Shown here piece after piece: positions 45,082 to 54,519 of a stretch of DNA of 64,000 bases (the stretch's first letter is position 1; each line of letters opens with the position of its first letter). Source of the DNA: Rudaea sp. 3F27F6 (lineage in GTDB: Bacteria; Pseudomonadota; Gammaproteobacteria; Xanthomonadales; Rhodanobacteraceae); the NCBI RefSeq assembly GCF_005503555.1, contig NZ_SCNG01000003.1:558001-622000 (forward strand), read 5' to 3'. The notes beneath the pieces were generated by a model. It did not search any database, was not told the DNA's origin, and saw nothing but the letters and a program-made list of their open reading frames with translations. The position numbers and the translations under genes were made by a program.

Positions 45082-46680
45082 ATGCAGACGGTGAATCGAG
45101 AGCGGCGGGTTTTCCTCAATCGGCTTGGATTGACCGCTTTCGTCGCCGGGCTCGACTACGTGCTGCCGGGCGCGGCGCTGGCCCGCGCCGATGCGGCGCC
45201 GGAAGCGCTCGGCGTCGATTCGGCGGCGGTGCGCGTGTTCCTCGACGCCGTCGCGGCGAGCACGTATGAAGTGCACAGCCTGATCGTCGCGCGCCAGGGC
45301 CGCATCGCCGCGCGCGGCTGGTGGGCGCCGTACCGCGCCGAAGCGCCGCAGCTGCTGTATTCGCTGAGCAAGAGTTTCACCTCGACCGCGGTCGGCTTCG
45401 CCGTCGCCGCGGGCAAGCTCAAGCTCTCCGACAAGGCCGTCGATTTCTTTCCGGGGCAGGCGCCGAAGCCGATCGGCGAGCATCTCGGCGCACTGCGCGT
45501 CGAGCATCTGCTGACGATGTCGGTCGGCCAGGCCAACGACGCGACGCCGGCGGTCACGCGCGAGCAGGACTGGGTGCGCAGCTTCCTCGCGCTGCCGATC
45601 GAATTCCAGCCGGGCAGCGTGTTCCTCTACAACAGCGCGGCAACCTACATGTTGTCCGCGATCGTGCAAAAAACCATCGGCGAAAAGCTCGTCGACTATC
45701 TGCGTCCGCGCTTCTTCGATCCGCTCGAACTGCCGCCGATGCGCTGGGCGGAATGTCCGCGCGGCATCAACACCGGCGGCTGGGGTCTCAGTGCGACGAC
45801 CGAGACGCTGTCCAAGTTCGGCCAGTTCTATCTACAGAAAGGCAAATGGAAAGGCCGGCAATTGCTGCCCGCGGCGTGGATCGAACAGGCGACGAGCTTC
45901 AAGATCCAGCAGCCGCCCGGATCGGGCCAGGATCTCGCCCAGCTCAAGCGCGACAGCGACTGGCACCAGGGTTACGGCTATCAATTTTGGCGCTGCCGGC
46001 ACAACGCCTATCGCGGCGACGGTGCGTTCGGCCAGTACTGCATCGTGCTGCCCGAACTCGATGCGGTCATCGCGCTGACCGGCCGCACGCTCGACATGCA
46101 GGGTCTGCTCAACCTGGTCTGGGATCATCTGCTGCCGGGCCTGCACGCCGGCGCGCTGCGCGCCGACGCGGCCGCGGCCGACAAGCTCGGTGCGCAACTT
46201 TCCGCGCTGAGTCTGAAGTTGCCCGAAGGCGCGCGCACTTCGCCGCGGCAGATGCAGCGCGCCGACTACGTGGTCGAAACTAATGCGCTCGGCGTCGAGC
46301 GACTCGGTCTCGCCTTCGATGCCGACAGCTGCCGCATCGAGTTCGGCATCGGTGCGCGCACGCACGTCGTCACCTGCGGCCTCGGCCGCTGGCGCGACGG
46401 CGAAACCGAACTGCCCGGCACGCCGCCCGAGTTCACCGAGCTGATCGGCAGCTACGTGTCTCCGAAGGTGCCGGCCAAGCTCGCCGCGGCCGGTGCATGG
46501 AAAGATGCGGACACGCTGCAGATGCAGTGGCGCTATTACGAAACGCCGCACTTCGACACGGTGACGCTGAAGTTCAGCGGCGACAAGGTCGAAGTCGCCT
46601 TCCTCAACAGCCTTACCCAGATGGCCGCCGCGGTACATCCCGAGACGCGGCCCGTCCTCAAAGCCAGCCCGAGAACCTGA
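45082..46680 (+). CDS. Exported beta-lactamase-family serine hydrolase
   Basis: The 532-residue product has an N-terminal signal-like helix after RERRVFLNRLGLTAF, possibly Tat-type. The class C beta-lactamase/esterase fold carries Ser94-x-x-Lys97 (YSLSKSF), a Tyr motif (FLYNSAATYML) and a C-terminal extension of about 150 residues. Such proteins are often esterases or peptidases rather than true beta-lactamases; removal of ester groups from a glycoside is plausible here. The frame open back to 43312 overlaps the receptor gene and was trimmed. It ends two bases before the GMC gene. Confidence 0.85.
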   Translation: MQTVNRERRVFLNRLGLTAFVAGLDYVLPGAALARADAAPEALGVDSAAVRVFLDAVAASTYEVHSLIVARQGRIAARGWWAPYRAEAPQLLYSLSKSFTSTAVGFAVAAGKLKLSDKAVDFFPGQAPKPIGEHLGALRVEHLLTMSVGQANDATPAVTREQDWVRSFLALPIEFQPGSVFLYNSAATYMLSAIVQKTIGEKLVDYLRPRFFDPLELPPMRWAECPRGINTGGWGLSATTETLSKFGQFYLQKGKWKGRQLLPAAWIEQATSFKIQQPPGSGQDLAQLKRDSDWHQGYGYQFWRCRHNAYRGDGAFGQYCIVLPELDAVIALTGRTLDMQGLLNLVWDHLLPGLHAGALRADAAAADKLGAQLSALSLKLPEGARTSPRQMQRADYVVETNALGVERLGLAFDADSCRIEFGIGARTHVVTCGLGRWRDGETELPGTPPEFTELIGSYVSPKVPAKLAAAGAWKDADTLQMQWRYYETPHFDTVTLKFSGDKVEVAFLNSLTQMAAAVHPETRPVLKASPRT

Positions 46681-46682
46681 CT

Positions 46683-48488
46683 ATGCCTTTTGTCGATGCC
46701 GAGACGATCAGCCGACGCAACTACGACGTCATCGTCGTCGGCTCGGGCGCAGGCGGCGGACAGATGGCCTACACCTTGAGCATGAGCGGCGCGCGCGTGC
46801 TTATGCTCGAAGCCGGCAGGAACTACGATCCCGCGACCGAGACGGCGATGTTCCAGACGCCCGACATGGCGCCGCTGCGCGGCACGAGCACGCCGGAAAA
46901 ACCGTTCGGTTTCTACGACGCCACCGTCGACGGCGGCTGGCAGGTGCCCGGCGAACCGTACGTGCAGACCAGCAAGGAACCGGGCGGCCGCTTCGACTGG
47001 TGGCGCGCGCGCATGCTCGGCGGCAGGACCAACCACTGGGGGCGCATTTCGCTGCGCAACGGTCCCTACGATTTCAAACCGCACTCGCGCGACGGCCTCG
47101 GCTTCGACTGGCCGATCTCGTACGAAGACATGGCGCCGTACTATGACAAGGTCGAGATGCTGGTCGGCATCTACGGCTCGAACGAGGGCCTGGAGAATAC
47201 GCCGGACTCACCCGCGGGCTGTCTGCTGCCGCCGCCGAAACCGATCGTCAGCGACCTGCTCGTGCAGAAGCACACGGCCAAGCTCGGCTTTCCGACGATC
47301 GCCTGCCACCGCGCCGTGCTGACGCAGCCGCTCGACTGGAAGAACTCGCCGGCGAAACTGCATCCGGGCAACGCCGCCGCGCAGGACATCATCGCGCGCG
47401 ACATGCGCAAGCGCTCGCCGTGTTTCTGGGCGACGCCGTGCGGGCAGGGCTGCTCGATCCGCGCGAACTATCAATCGACCACGGTGCATCTGCCGCCCGC
47501 GCTCGAAACCGGCAAGCTCGACATCGTCACCGATGCGATGGTCGCCGAGGTGACGCTGGCGAAGGACGGCCGCGCCTCGGGCGTGCGCTTCGTCGACCGG
47601 CACTCGGGCAAGTCGCTGCAGGCCAGCGCGCGCGTCGTCGTGCTCGCGGCGAGCGCGTGCGAGACCGTGCGCATCCTGCTCAATTCGAAGTCGGCGCAAT
47701 TTCCGCAGGGCCTGGCGAATTCGAGCGGCAAGGTCGGCAAGTACCTCATGGACACGGTCGGCAGCGATCTCGGCGGACAGATTCCGCTGCTCGAGAATCT
47801 GCCGCCGCACAACGAGGACGGCGTCTCCGGTCTGCACATGTACGTGCCGTGGTGGGGCTACAAGGCGCAGAAGGCCGGCAAGCTCGGCTTCGCGCGCGGT
47901 TATCACATCGAGTTCAACGGCGGCCGGCGCATGCCGCAATTCCACACCGCGGCCGGCCTCGAATGGCTGACCGGCGGCAGCTACGGCGCCAAGTTCAAGG
48001 AAGACGCGCGGCGCTACTACGGTTCGATGATCTATTTCGCCGGGCGCGGCGAGATGATTCCGAACGAGCATTCGTACTGCGAGATCGATCCGCAGGTGAA
48101 GGACAAGTGGGGCATCCCGGTGCTGCGCTTCCACTGGCAGTTCTCCGAGCACGAGACGCGCCAGGCCGCGCATATGCAGAAGACTTTCGCCGAGCTGATC
48201 GAGTCGATGGGCGGCCGCGTGCAGAAACCGCCCGAGACCGACGGCGCCAAGGCGATAGCGCCGGGCGGCAGCATCATCCACGAAGTCGGCGGCGCGCTGA
48301 TGGGCGACGATCCGCGCCGCTCGGTGGTGAACAAGTGGTGCCAGGCCTGGGACGTGAAGAATCTTTTCCTCGCCGACGGCGCGCCGTTCCCGTCGAACGC
48401 CGACAAGAACCCGACCTTGACCATCATGGCGAACGCGTGGCGCGTCGCCGACCACATTCTCGACCGCATGCAGCGGAAGGAGCTCTGA
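46683..48488 (+). CDS. GMC-family FAD oxidoreductase (sugar/glycoside dehydrogenase catalytic subunit)
   Basis: The 601-residue flavoprotein has the FAD-binding VVGSGAGGGQMA at about residue 18 and LGGRTNHWGR. Its catalytic pair is His in SIIHEVGG and Asn in DKNPTLTIMANAW. It belongs with the large subunits of membrane gluconate/glucose dehydrogenases and of glucoside 3-dehydrogenases. It has no signal peptide. The next gene, overlapping by one base, encodes the small subunit with a Tat-like signal, so folded export as a complex is likely. No cytochrome c subunit is encoded nearby. In this operon oxidation of a glycosyl C3 hydroxyl is the favoured role (inference). Confidence 0.88.
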   Translation: MPFVDAETISRRNYDVIVVGSGAGGGQMAYTLSMSGARVLMLEAGRNYDPATETAMFQTPDMAPLRGTSTPEKPFGFYDATVDGGWQVPGEPYVQTSKEPGGRFDWWRARMLGGRTNHWGRISLRNGPYDFKPHSRDGLGFDWPISYEDMAPYYDKVEMLVGIYGSNEGLENTPDSPAGCLLPPPKPIVSDLLVQKHTAKLGFPTIACHRAVLTQPLDWKNSPAKLHPGNAAAQDIIARDMRKRSPCFWATPCGQGCSIRANYQSTTVHLPPALETGKLDIVTDAMVAEVTLAKDGRASGVRFVDRHSGKSLQASARVVVLAASACETVRILLNSKSAQFPQGLANSSGKVGKYLMDTVGSDLGGQIPLLENLPPHNEDGVSGLHMYVPWWGYKAQKAGKLGFARGYHIEFNGGRRMPQFHTAAGLEWLTGGSYGAKFKEDARRYYGSMIYFAGRGEMIPNEHSYCEIDPQVKDKWGIPVLRFHWQFSEHETRQAAHMQKTFAELIESMGGRVQKPPETDGAKAIAPGGSIIHEVGGALMGDDPRRSVVNKWCQAWDVKNLFLADGAPFPSNADKNPTLTIMANAWRVADHILDRMQRKEL

Positions 48489-49108
48489 TGGACCGGCGCA
48501 CAAGCCTACGCTGGATGCTCACCGCGGCGACGACCTTGCCGCTCGGCCGCCTCGGCCTCGCCGCTGCGCCGGATGGTGCGACGGAAGCGAAACCTTACGG
48601 CTCCGATCCGAAACTGATCGATGCCTATCATCCGGGCGAGCTGTGGCCGCTGACCTTGACGCCCGAGCAGCGCAAGCTCGCGGCTCTGCTCAGCGACACG
48701 ATCATCCCGGCCGATGCGATGTCGCCCGCCGCATCCGCGGTCGGCGTGGTCGATTTCATCGACGAATGGATCAGCGCGCCGTATGCGCTGCAGCGCGCGG
48801 ACCGCCGGCTGGTGCTCGACGGTTTCGCCTGGTTCGACGCCGAGGCGAAGCGGCGCTACTCGAAGGCGCCGGCGGCGCTCGCCACGGAACAGCTCCACGC
48901 GATCTGCGACGACATCTGTTATCTGCCGAAAGCCAAACCCGATCTGCACGCGGCGGCGAAATTCTTCGCGCGCTATCGCGACCTGACCGCGGGCGGGTTC
49001 TACACCACGCCGCAGGGTCGCGAGGATCTGCGCTACGTCGGCAACAAGCCGCTCCCGAAATTCGACGGCCCGCCCGTCGAAGTATTGAAAAAGGTAGGTC
49101 TCGCGTGA
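48488..49108 (+). CDS. Gluconate 2-dehydrogenase subunit 3-like protein
   Basis: The 206-residue product begins MDRRTSLRWMLTAATTLPLG, a Tat-like signal, followed by the subunit-3 core (LTLTPEQRKLAALLSDTIIPAD, GVVDFIDEWI, TAGGFYTTPQGREDLRYVGN). In known enzymes this subunit is needed to fold and export the GMC subunit. The start overlaps the GMC stop (TGATG), and the stop overlaps the next start (GTGA). Confidence 0.9.
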   Translation: MDRRTSLRWMLTAATTLPLGRLGLAAAPDGATEAKPYGSDPKLIDAYHPGELWPLTLTPEQRKLAALLSDTIIPADAMSPAASAVGVVDFIDEWISAPYALQRADRRLVLDGFAWFDAEAKRRYSKAPAALATEQLHAICDDICYLPKAKPDLHAAAKFFARYRDLTAGGFYTTPQGREDLRYVGNKPLPKFDGPPVEVLKKVGLA

Positions 49109-50088
49109 ACGACGAGTTCAATTTTTCCCGCCGGCGCGCACTGAAGACGATCGCCGCCGCGGCCGTCGCCTGCGCCGGAATGCGCACGGGCTGGGTCGCT
49201 GCCGCGGGCACCGGCGCGGTGCGCTGGGCGCCCGGATTGCAATTGTATACTTTGGGCCTGAAGGCGAAGGACGATATCGCGGCGGTGTTCAAGCAGCTCG
49301 CCGCGATCGGCTATCGCGAGGTCGAGTTTCCGGGGCACTACGAACGCAGCGCGGCCGATCTGCGCCGTGCGCTCGACGCGGCACGGCTCGTCGCGCCGGC
49401 AGCACATATCGCGCCGCGGCCGGCGCCGGGCATGTGGGATTTCACCGGCGATCTCGGCAAGTTCGCCGAGAGTCTGAAAGTGCTCGGCGCGCGCTACGCG
49501 GTCGTGCCGATTCCGCTGTTGCAGGATCGAATCTACGACGTCATCCAGCATCCGCCCGCGGGCTTCGACACGGCCGCGGTGTCGCGCCTGTTCGCTTCGC
49601 TCGAAGCCGACGACTGGAAGCGCACGGCCGACATGTTGAACGAGAAAGGCGCCGCGCTCGCCGAGCACGGTATCCGTCTCGCCTATCACAATCACGGCGT
49701 CGACTTCGCGCCGCTGCCGGGCGACACCAACGGCCTGCGCACTCTGATCGAGCGCACCGATCCGGCCCTGGTCGATTTCGAGCTCGATATCGGTTGGGCC
49801 GTGTCGGCCAAGCAGGAGTTGCCCGCGCTGTTCGGCCTGTTCGGCAAGCGCCTGCGCCTGCTGCATCTCAAGGACACCAAGCGGCCTTCGACGAGCGTGA
49901 TGGAACTCGCCTCGACCGACGCCGGCACCGGCATCGTGAAATGGGACGAACTGGTCGGCCTCGTGCGCGGCAGCCGCATCGAGCACATGTTCGTCGAACA
50001 GGAAGAACCGTTCCCGACGACGCCGATGGACGCGGTCAAGGTCGACTATCGCTTTTTGACGAAACTGTTCGCCGGAGAAAAAACATGA
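49105..50088 (+). CDS. Tat-exported TIM-barrel sugar isomerase/lyase-like protein
   Basis: The 327-residue product starts at a GTG that overlaps the previous stop. It has a clear twin-arginine signal (FNFSRRRALKTIAAAAVACAG). An AP-endonuclease-2-like / sugar-phosphate-isomerase TIM barrel follows, with LQLYTLGLK, YHNHGVDF, VDFELDIGW and LRLLHLKD. Cytosolic relatives are isomerases. Exported ones are found in keto-glycoside degradation clusters, where relatives act on 3-keto sugars by elimination or epimerisation. The exact reaction here is unknown. Confidence 0.86.
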   Translation: MNDEFNFSRRRALKTIAAAAVACAGMRTGWVAAAGTGAVRWAPGLQLYTLGLKAKDDIAAVFKQLAAIGYREVEFPGHYERSAADLRRALDAARLVAPAAHIAPRPAPGMWDFTGDLGKFAESLKVLGARYAVVPIPLLQDRIYDVIQHPPAGFDTAAVSRLFASLEADDWKRTADMLNEKGAALAEHGIRLAYHNHGVDFAPLPGDTNGLRTLIERTDPALVDFELDIGWAVSAKQELPALFGLFGKRLRLLHLKDTKRPSTSVMELASTDAGTGIVKWDELVGLVRGSRIEHMFVEQEEPFPTTPMDAVKVDYRFLTKLFAGEKT

Positions 50089-51287
50089 ATCTGCATGGGA
50101 GGACATTGCGCCGGGTGACGTTTGCCGTGCTCGGCTTCGCCCTGACGCTCGCCGCCGGCGGCGTGCCGGACGACGCGCGCGCGGCGAAAGCCGCAGCGGC
50201 CGCTGACGCACCGGGCGCACTGGTCGAGATCAAGCCGATCGCCGACGTGGACGCGTCGGTGCGCAGCCTCGGCGCCGAAGCGTTACGCGTGCTCTATCGC
50301 TCGACGTCGAGCGACGGCCAGCACAGCGTGGTCTCGGGCGCGCTGTACGTGCCCGCGGGCAAACCGCCGGCCGGCGGCTGGCCGGTGATCGCGCATGCGC
50401 ACGGCACCACGGGAGTGACCAACGACTGCGGTCCGTCCAGCTCGCCGAACCTGTTCGGCATGATCGTCATGGTCGTCGCTTATCTGAAAGCCGGCTACGC
50501 CGTCGCGTTCACCGACTATCAGGGCCTCGGTGGCGGCGGCATCCATGTCTACCTCGACAACAAGACCGAAGGCTACAACGTCATCGATTCGGTGCGCGCG
50601 CTGCGCAACGCCAAGCCCGGCCTGATCTCCGACCGCTGGGTGGCGATCGGCGGTTCGCAGGGCGGCGGCGCGTCGTGGGCCGCCGCCGAGCAGGCGCCGG
50701 TGTATGCGCCTGAGCTGCATCTGGTCGCTGCGGTCAACGAGGTGCCGGCCGCGGACATCTCGGGCTACGCCAAGATTGCCGAAGACCAAGGCATGACGCC
50801 GATCCAATCGGCCGCCTTTACCGCCATCCTGATTTCGCAGAGCCGCGCGCATCCGGATCTCGACATGGATCTCTACCGGCGCGGTTCGGTGAAGCAGAAC
50901 TGGGACGTCCTCGGCAGCTGTAAGGATCTCGACGGACGCAACCGCGCGGTGATGCAGATCAAGCCGGAAGAACTCAAGCCGTCGACGCACGAGGCGACGT
51001 TGAAACTGCAAAGCCTGCTGCAGGCGATGGCCGTGCCGAAGCGCAAGGCCGATGCGCCGATGCTGGTGATCTACGCGGGCAAGGACGAATACATCAATCC
51101 GGCGTGGACGAAGAAGGCGATCGAGGACGCATGCCGTATGGGTACGAAGATCGAAGCCGATTTCCAGGCCGACAAGAGCCACGGCACGTTCGACGGCAGT
51201 CGCGCGCTCGACTGGCTGCACGATCGGCTGCAGGGTAAACCGCTGACGAAATCCTGCGTGGCCGACGCCGCAGCGGGCAAGGGCTGA
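50085..51287 (+). CDS. Exported alpha/beta hydrolase, secretory-lipase-like
   Basis: The 400-residue product has a signal peptide (FAVLGFALTLAAGG). The alpha/beta hydrolase fold has the nucleophile Ser191 in GGSQGGGA, a probable acid in YAGKDEYI and the His in SHGTF. The oxyanion region is HAHGTTGVTNDCG. The family includes secreted lipases and esterases; an acyl or aryl ester on the imported glycoside is a possible substrate. The start overlaps the previous stop by four bases, and three bases separate it from the DUF1080 gene. Confidence 0.85.
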   Translation: MNLHGRTLRRVTFAVLGFALTLAAGGVPDDARAAKAAAAADAPGALVEIKPIADVDASVRSLGAEALRVLYRSTSSDGQHSVVSGALYVPAGKPPAGGWPVIAHAHGTTGVTNDCGPSSSPNLFGMIVMVVAYLKAGYAVAFTDYQGLGGGGIHVYLDNKTEGYNVIDSVRALRNAKPGLISDRWVAIGGSQGGGASWAAAEQAPVYAPELHLVAAVNEVPAADISGYAKIAEDQGMTPIQSAAFTAILISQSRAHPDLDMDLYRRGSVKQNWDVLGSCKDLDGRNRAVMQIKPEELKPSTHEATLKLQSLLQAMAVPKRKADAPMLVIYAGKDEYINPAWTKKAIEDACRMGTKIEADFQADKSHGTFDGSRALDWLHDRLQGKPLTKSCVADAAAGKG

Positions 51288-51290
51288 GCC

Positions 51291-52109
51291 ATGAAATCGT
51301 GCATACATTTCGCCTTGCGCGGCATCGTACTCGGACTGCTGGTCGCCGCCGCCGGCGTGCACGCCGAGGAAGAAAAATATCCGACCGGATACACGGACGC
51401 GCCGTATCTGCCGAACAGCCCGTGGCGCGTGCACGACGACAAGCGTCCGCGTCCGCGCGTGGTCGCGCCGGGCACGGCCGGCAGCGACGAGCGCCCCGGC
51501 AAGCCGCCGGCCGACGCGACGATCCTGTTCGACGGCAAGAATCTCGATGCGTGGCAGGCGGAGAAGGGCGGCGCGGCCGGTTGGAAAGTCGAAAACGGTT
51601 ATATGGAAGTCGTCGGCGGCAGCGGCGACATCGTCAGCAAGCAGAAATTCGGCGACTACCAACTGCATGTCGAATTCAGCGAGCCGTCGCCGCCGTCGGG
51701 TCAGAGCCAGGGCCGCGGCAACAGCGGCGTCTTCCTTGCCGGCCTCTATGAAATACAGGTGCTCGACAGTTACGACAACTACACCTACGCCGACGGCGAG
51801 GCTTCGGCGATCTACGGCCAGGCGCCGCCGCTGGTCAATGCCGCGCGCCCGCCGGGCCAGTGGCAGACCTTCGACATCGTATTCAACGCGCCGCGTTTCG
51901 CCGGCGGCAAAGTCACGAGTCCGGGCTTCGTCACCGTGCTCTACAACGGCGTGCTCACGCAGAACCACACCGCGCTGCTCGGCCCGAGCGTGCATCACGC
52001 GTTGCCGAAGTGGTTGCCGCACGATCTGAACATGCCGCTGAAGCTGCAGGATCACCATATGCCGGTGCGCTTCCGCAATATCTGGGTCCGCCCCTTGTCC
52101 GATCAGTAG
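51291..52109 (+). CDS. DUF1080 family protein (3-keto-disaccharide hydrolase domain)
   Basis: The 272-residue product has a signal peptide ending at GVHAEE. A DUF1080 concanavalin-like domain begins ATILFDGKNLDAW, with GRGNSGVFLAGLYEIQVLDSY and HHMPVRFRNIWVRPL. This domain is now named for hydrolysis of 3-keto-disaccharides. Its presence with a GMC oxidoreductase, two TIM-barrel enzymes and a Gfo/Idh/MocA protein is the main reason to read this operon as a keto-glycoside pathway. It is expected in the periplasm. Confidence 0.9.
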   Translation: MKSCIHFALRGIVLGLLVAAAGVHAEEEKYPTGYTDAPYLPNSPWRVHDDKRPRPRVVAPGTAGSDERPGKPPADATILFDGKNLDAWQAEKGGAAGWKVENGYMEVVGGSGDIVSKQKFGDYQLHVEFSEPSPPSGQSQGRGNSGVFLAGLYEIQVLDSYDNYTYADGEASAIYGQAPPLVNAARPPGQWQTFDIVFNAPRFAGGKVTSPGFVTVLYNGVLTQNHTALLGPSVHHALPKWLPHDLNMPLKLQDHHMPVRFRNIWVRPLSDQ

Positions 52110-52121
52110 CGGGGCCGCGCC

Positions 52122-53342
52122 GTGAACAAATCGAAGCTATTCGTCGCCAGCTGCGTCTCGCTGGTGACGACGGCGATGGTGTTCGCCATCCGCGGCGACA
52201 TCGCCAACGATCTTTCCGCCGCGTTCCATCTGAGCAACGAGCAGCTCGGCCTGATTTTCAGCCCGGCGTTCTGGTGCTTCACGATTGCGATCTTCATCAG
52301 CGGCGCGCTGGTCGACGCGGTCGGCATGCGTACCCTGCATATCCTCTCCGCGGTCGGTTACTTCGTCGGCATCGCGCTCGTCGTGTTCGCCGTGCGTCCG
52401 AGCGCGCCGGTCGCGTCGATCTTCGATCATCCCGGCACGGTCATGCTCTACGCGGGCTTCATGATCATGGGGCTGTCGCAGGGGCTGGTCGAAGGCGTGA
52501 TCAATCCGCTGATCGCGACGGTGTACAGCGAGCGCAAGACCCAGCGCCTCAACATGCTGCATGCCTGGTGGCCCGGCGGCATGATCGTCGGCGGCGTGAT
52601 CGCGGTGGCGATGACCTCGTGGTTCCACGCGCGCTGGGAGGCCAAGCTTGCGACGATTCTCGTGCCGGCGCTGATCTATCTGATCATGGCCTCGTCGCTG
52701 CGCTATCCGCCGACCGAGCGTGTGCAGCAGAACGTCTCCACGGCCGCGATGTGGCGCGAGGCGGCGCGGCCGGGATTCGTGCTGCTGTTCTGCTGCATGT
52801 GGCTGACCGCGGCGATCGAACTCGGCCCGGACCAGTGGTTTCCCGCGGTGATGCAGGCGCTCGCGCCGCAGTTGCAGGGTGTGCTGTATCTGGTCTACAC
52901 GGCGGGACTCGTGTTTCTGCTGCGCACGTTCGGCAGCGGCATCGCGCACGCGTCGCCGATCGCGACCTTGCTCGCCTGTTCGGTACTCGCCGGCGTCGGC
53001 CTGTACTGGCTCGGCAGTCTGCAGCCCGGAGACGGTGCCGTCGTCGCGTTCGCGGCGGCGACGGTGTTCGGCGTCGGCAAGGCGTTCCTCTGGCCGACGA
53101 TGCTCGGCGTCACCTCGCAACGCTATCCGCGCGGCGGCGCGCTGCCGATGAGCCTGATGGGCGGCGCGGGCATGCTCTCGGTCGCCACGGCGCTGCCGGT
53201 CATGGGCGCGCGTATCGACCGCTACGGCGCCGGCGCGGCGCTGCAGACGATGGCCGCGCTGTCGATTCCGCTTGCCATCGTTTTCGTCGGCATGTACTTC
53301 TATCATTCGCGTCGCATGGCACAGCCGCAGGCGACGCACTGA
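52122..53342 (+). CDS. Major facilitator superfamily sugar transporter
   Basis: The 406-residue membrane protein has about 12 helices and starts at a GTG 12 bases after the DUF1080 stop. The N-terminal half contains FAIRGDIANDLSAAFHLSNEQLG, and loop 2-3 has GALVDAVGMRTL. MFS proteins of this type commonly accompany Gfo/Idh/MocA, DUF1080 and TIM-barrel genes. It probably carries the released (keto)sugar across the inner membrane. Confidence 0.88.
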   Translation: MNKSKLFVASCVSLVTTAMVFAIRGDIANDLSAAFHLSNEQLGLIFSPAFWCFTIAIFISGALVDAVGMRTLHILSAVGYFVGIALVVFAVRPSAPVASIFDHPGTVMLYAGFMIMGLSQGLVEGVINPLIATVYSERKTQRLNMLHAWWPGGMIVGGVIAVAMTSWFHARWEAKLATILVPALIYLIMASSLRYPPTERVQQNVSTAAMWREAARPGFVLLFCCMWLTAAIELGPDQWFPAVMQALAPQLQGVLYLVYTAGLVFLLRTFGSGIAHASPIATLLACSVLAGVGLYWLGSLQPGDGAVVAFAAATVFGVGKAFLWPTMLGVTSQRYPRGGALPMSLMGGAGMLSVATALPVMGARIDRYGAGAALQTMAALSIPLAIVFVGMYFYHSRRMAQPQATH

Positions 53343-53364
53343 ACGAATGGCAAGCGAGGAAACG

Positions 53365-54519
53365 ATGTCGCGAAAACTGCGAATGGGTCTGATCGGCGGC
53401 GGCCCGGGTTCTTTTATCGGCCGCATCCACCGCATCGCGGCGGAACTGGACGGCGAGGCGGAACTCGTCTGCGGCGCATTCAGCAGCTCGGCCGAGCGCT
53501 CGCGCGAAGCCGGCGAAAGTTATCGTCTGCCGGCCTCGCGCGTCTATGCGAGCTACGCGCAGATGATCGAGGCGGAGAAAGCGCTGCCGGCCAGCGAGCG
53601 CATGGATTTCGCTGCGATCGTGACGCCGAACCACGTGCACTACGAGCCCGCGCGGCTGTGCCTGGAAAGCGGATTCCACGTCGTCGTCGACAAGCCGATG
53701 TGTTTCTCGGTCGACGAGGCGAAGCAATTGCAGGAAGTCGTCGCGCGCACGCGCCGCCTGCTTGCCGTCACTTACACCTACAGCGGCTATCCGCTCGTGA
53801 AGCAGGCGCGCGCGCTCGTCGCGGCCGGCCGACTTGGCGCGGTGCGCAAAATCTACGTCGAATATCCGCAGGGCTGGCTCGCGACCGGCGTCGAACAGGG
53901 CGGACAGAAGCAAGCGAGCTGGCGCACCGACCCGGCGAAGTCCGGGGCCGGCGGCGCGATCGGCGACATCGGCACGCACGCCGCGCATCTCGCCGAATAC
54001 GTCAGCGGCCTGCACATCGCCGAAGTCGATGCTGCGCTCAATACTTTCGTTGCGGGGCGCCGGCTCGACGACGACAGCGCGATGCTGCTACGCTTCGAGA
54101 ACGGCGCGAGCGGCGTCCTGTTCGCGACCCAGGTCGCCGCGGGCGAAGAAAACAACATCCGCATCCGCGTCTACGGCGAGAAGGGCGGCCTCGAATGGCA
54201 GCAGGCCGACGCGAATTCGCTGGTGCTGCGCCTGATCGATGCGCCGGTGCAGGTGCTGCGCACCGGCTCGGCCTATCTCGCCCCAATCGCCGCGGCGAAC
54301 GCGCGCACGCCGCCGGGCCATCCCGAGGGTTATCTCGAAGCGTTCGCCAATATCTATGCCGCGTTTTACAAGGCGGTGCGCGACTACGAGCGCGATCCCG
54401 CGATCGATTTCCGCAGTTACGATTTTCCCAACGTCGACGATGGCCTGCACGGCATGAGCTTCGTCGATACCGTCGTGCGTTCCGCACAATCCGACAAGAA
54501 GTGGACGGCTTTGCCATGA
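53365..54519 (+). CDS. Gfo/Idh/MocA-family oxidoreductase
   Basis: The 384-residue cytosolic NAD(P)-dependent enzyme has a Rossmann N-terminus (MGLIGGGPGSFIGRIHRIAAE), TPNHVHYEP and the catalytic-lysine motif DKPMCFS. A C-terminal beta-sheet substrate domain has GGAIGDIGTHAAHLAEY. Relatives oxidise or reduce sugars at C3 and other positions. Here it could reduce a 3-keto sugar after uptake or oxidise a glycoside inside the cell. The ATG at 53365 follows GCGAGGA; an ATG at 53347 is possible. Its stop overlaps the next start (ATGA). Confidence 0.9.
   Translation: MSRKLRMGLIGGGPGSFIGRIHRIAAELDGEAELVCGAFSSSAERSREAGESYRLPASRVYASYAQMIEAEKALPASERMDFAAIVTPNHVHYEPARLCLESGFHVVVDKPMCFSVDEAKQLQEVVARTRRLLAVTYTYSGYPLVKQARALVAAGRLGAVRKIYVEYPQGWLATGVEQGGQKQASWRTDPAKSGAGGAIGDIGTHAAHLAEYVSGLHIAEVDAALNTFVAGRRLDDDSAMLLRFENGASGVLFATQVAAGEENNIRIRVYGEKGGLEWQQADANSLVLRLIDAPVQVLRTGSAYLAPIAAANARTPPGHPEGYLEAFANIYAAFYKAVRDYERDPAIDFRSYDFPNVDDGLHGMSFVDTVVRSAQSDKKWTALP

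Noticed and set aside
45082-46680. True class C beta-lactamase
   Set aside because: The SxxK and Tyr motifs are shared by esterases and peptidases; the long C-terminal extension and the operon context do not suggest resistance.
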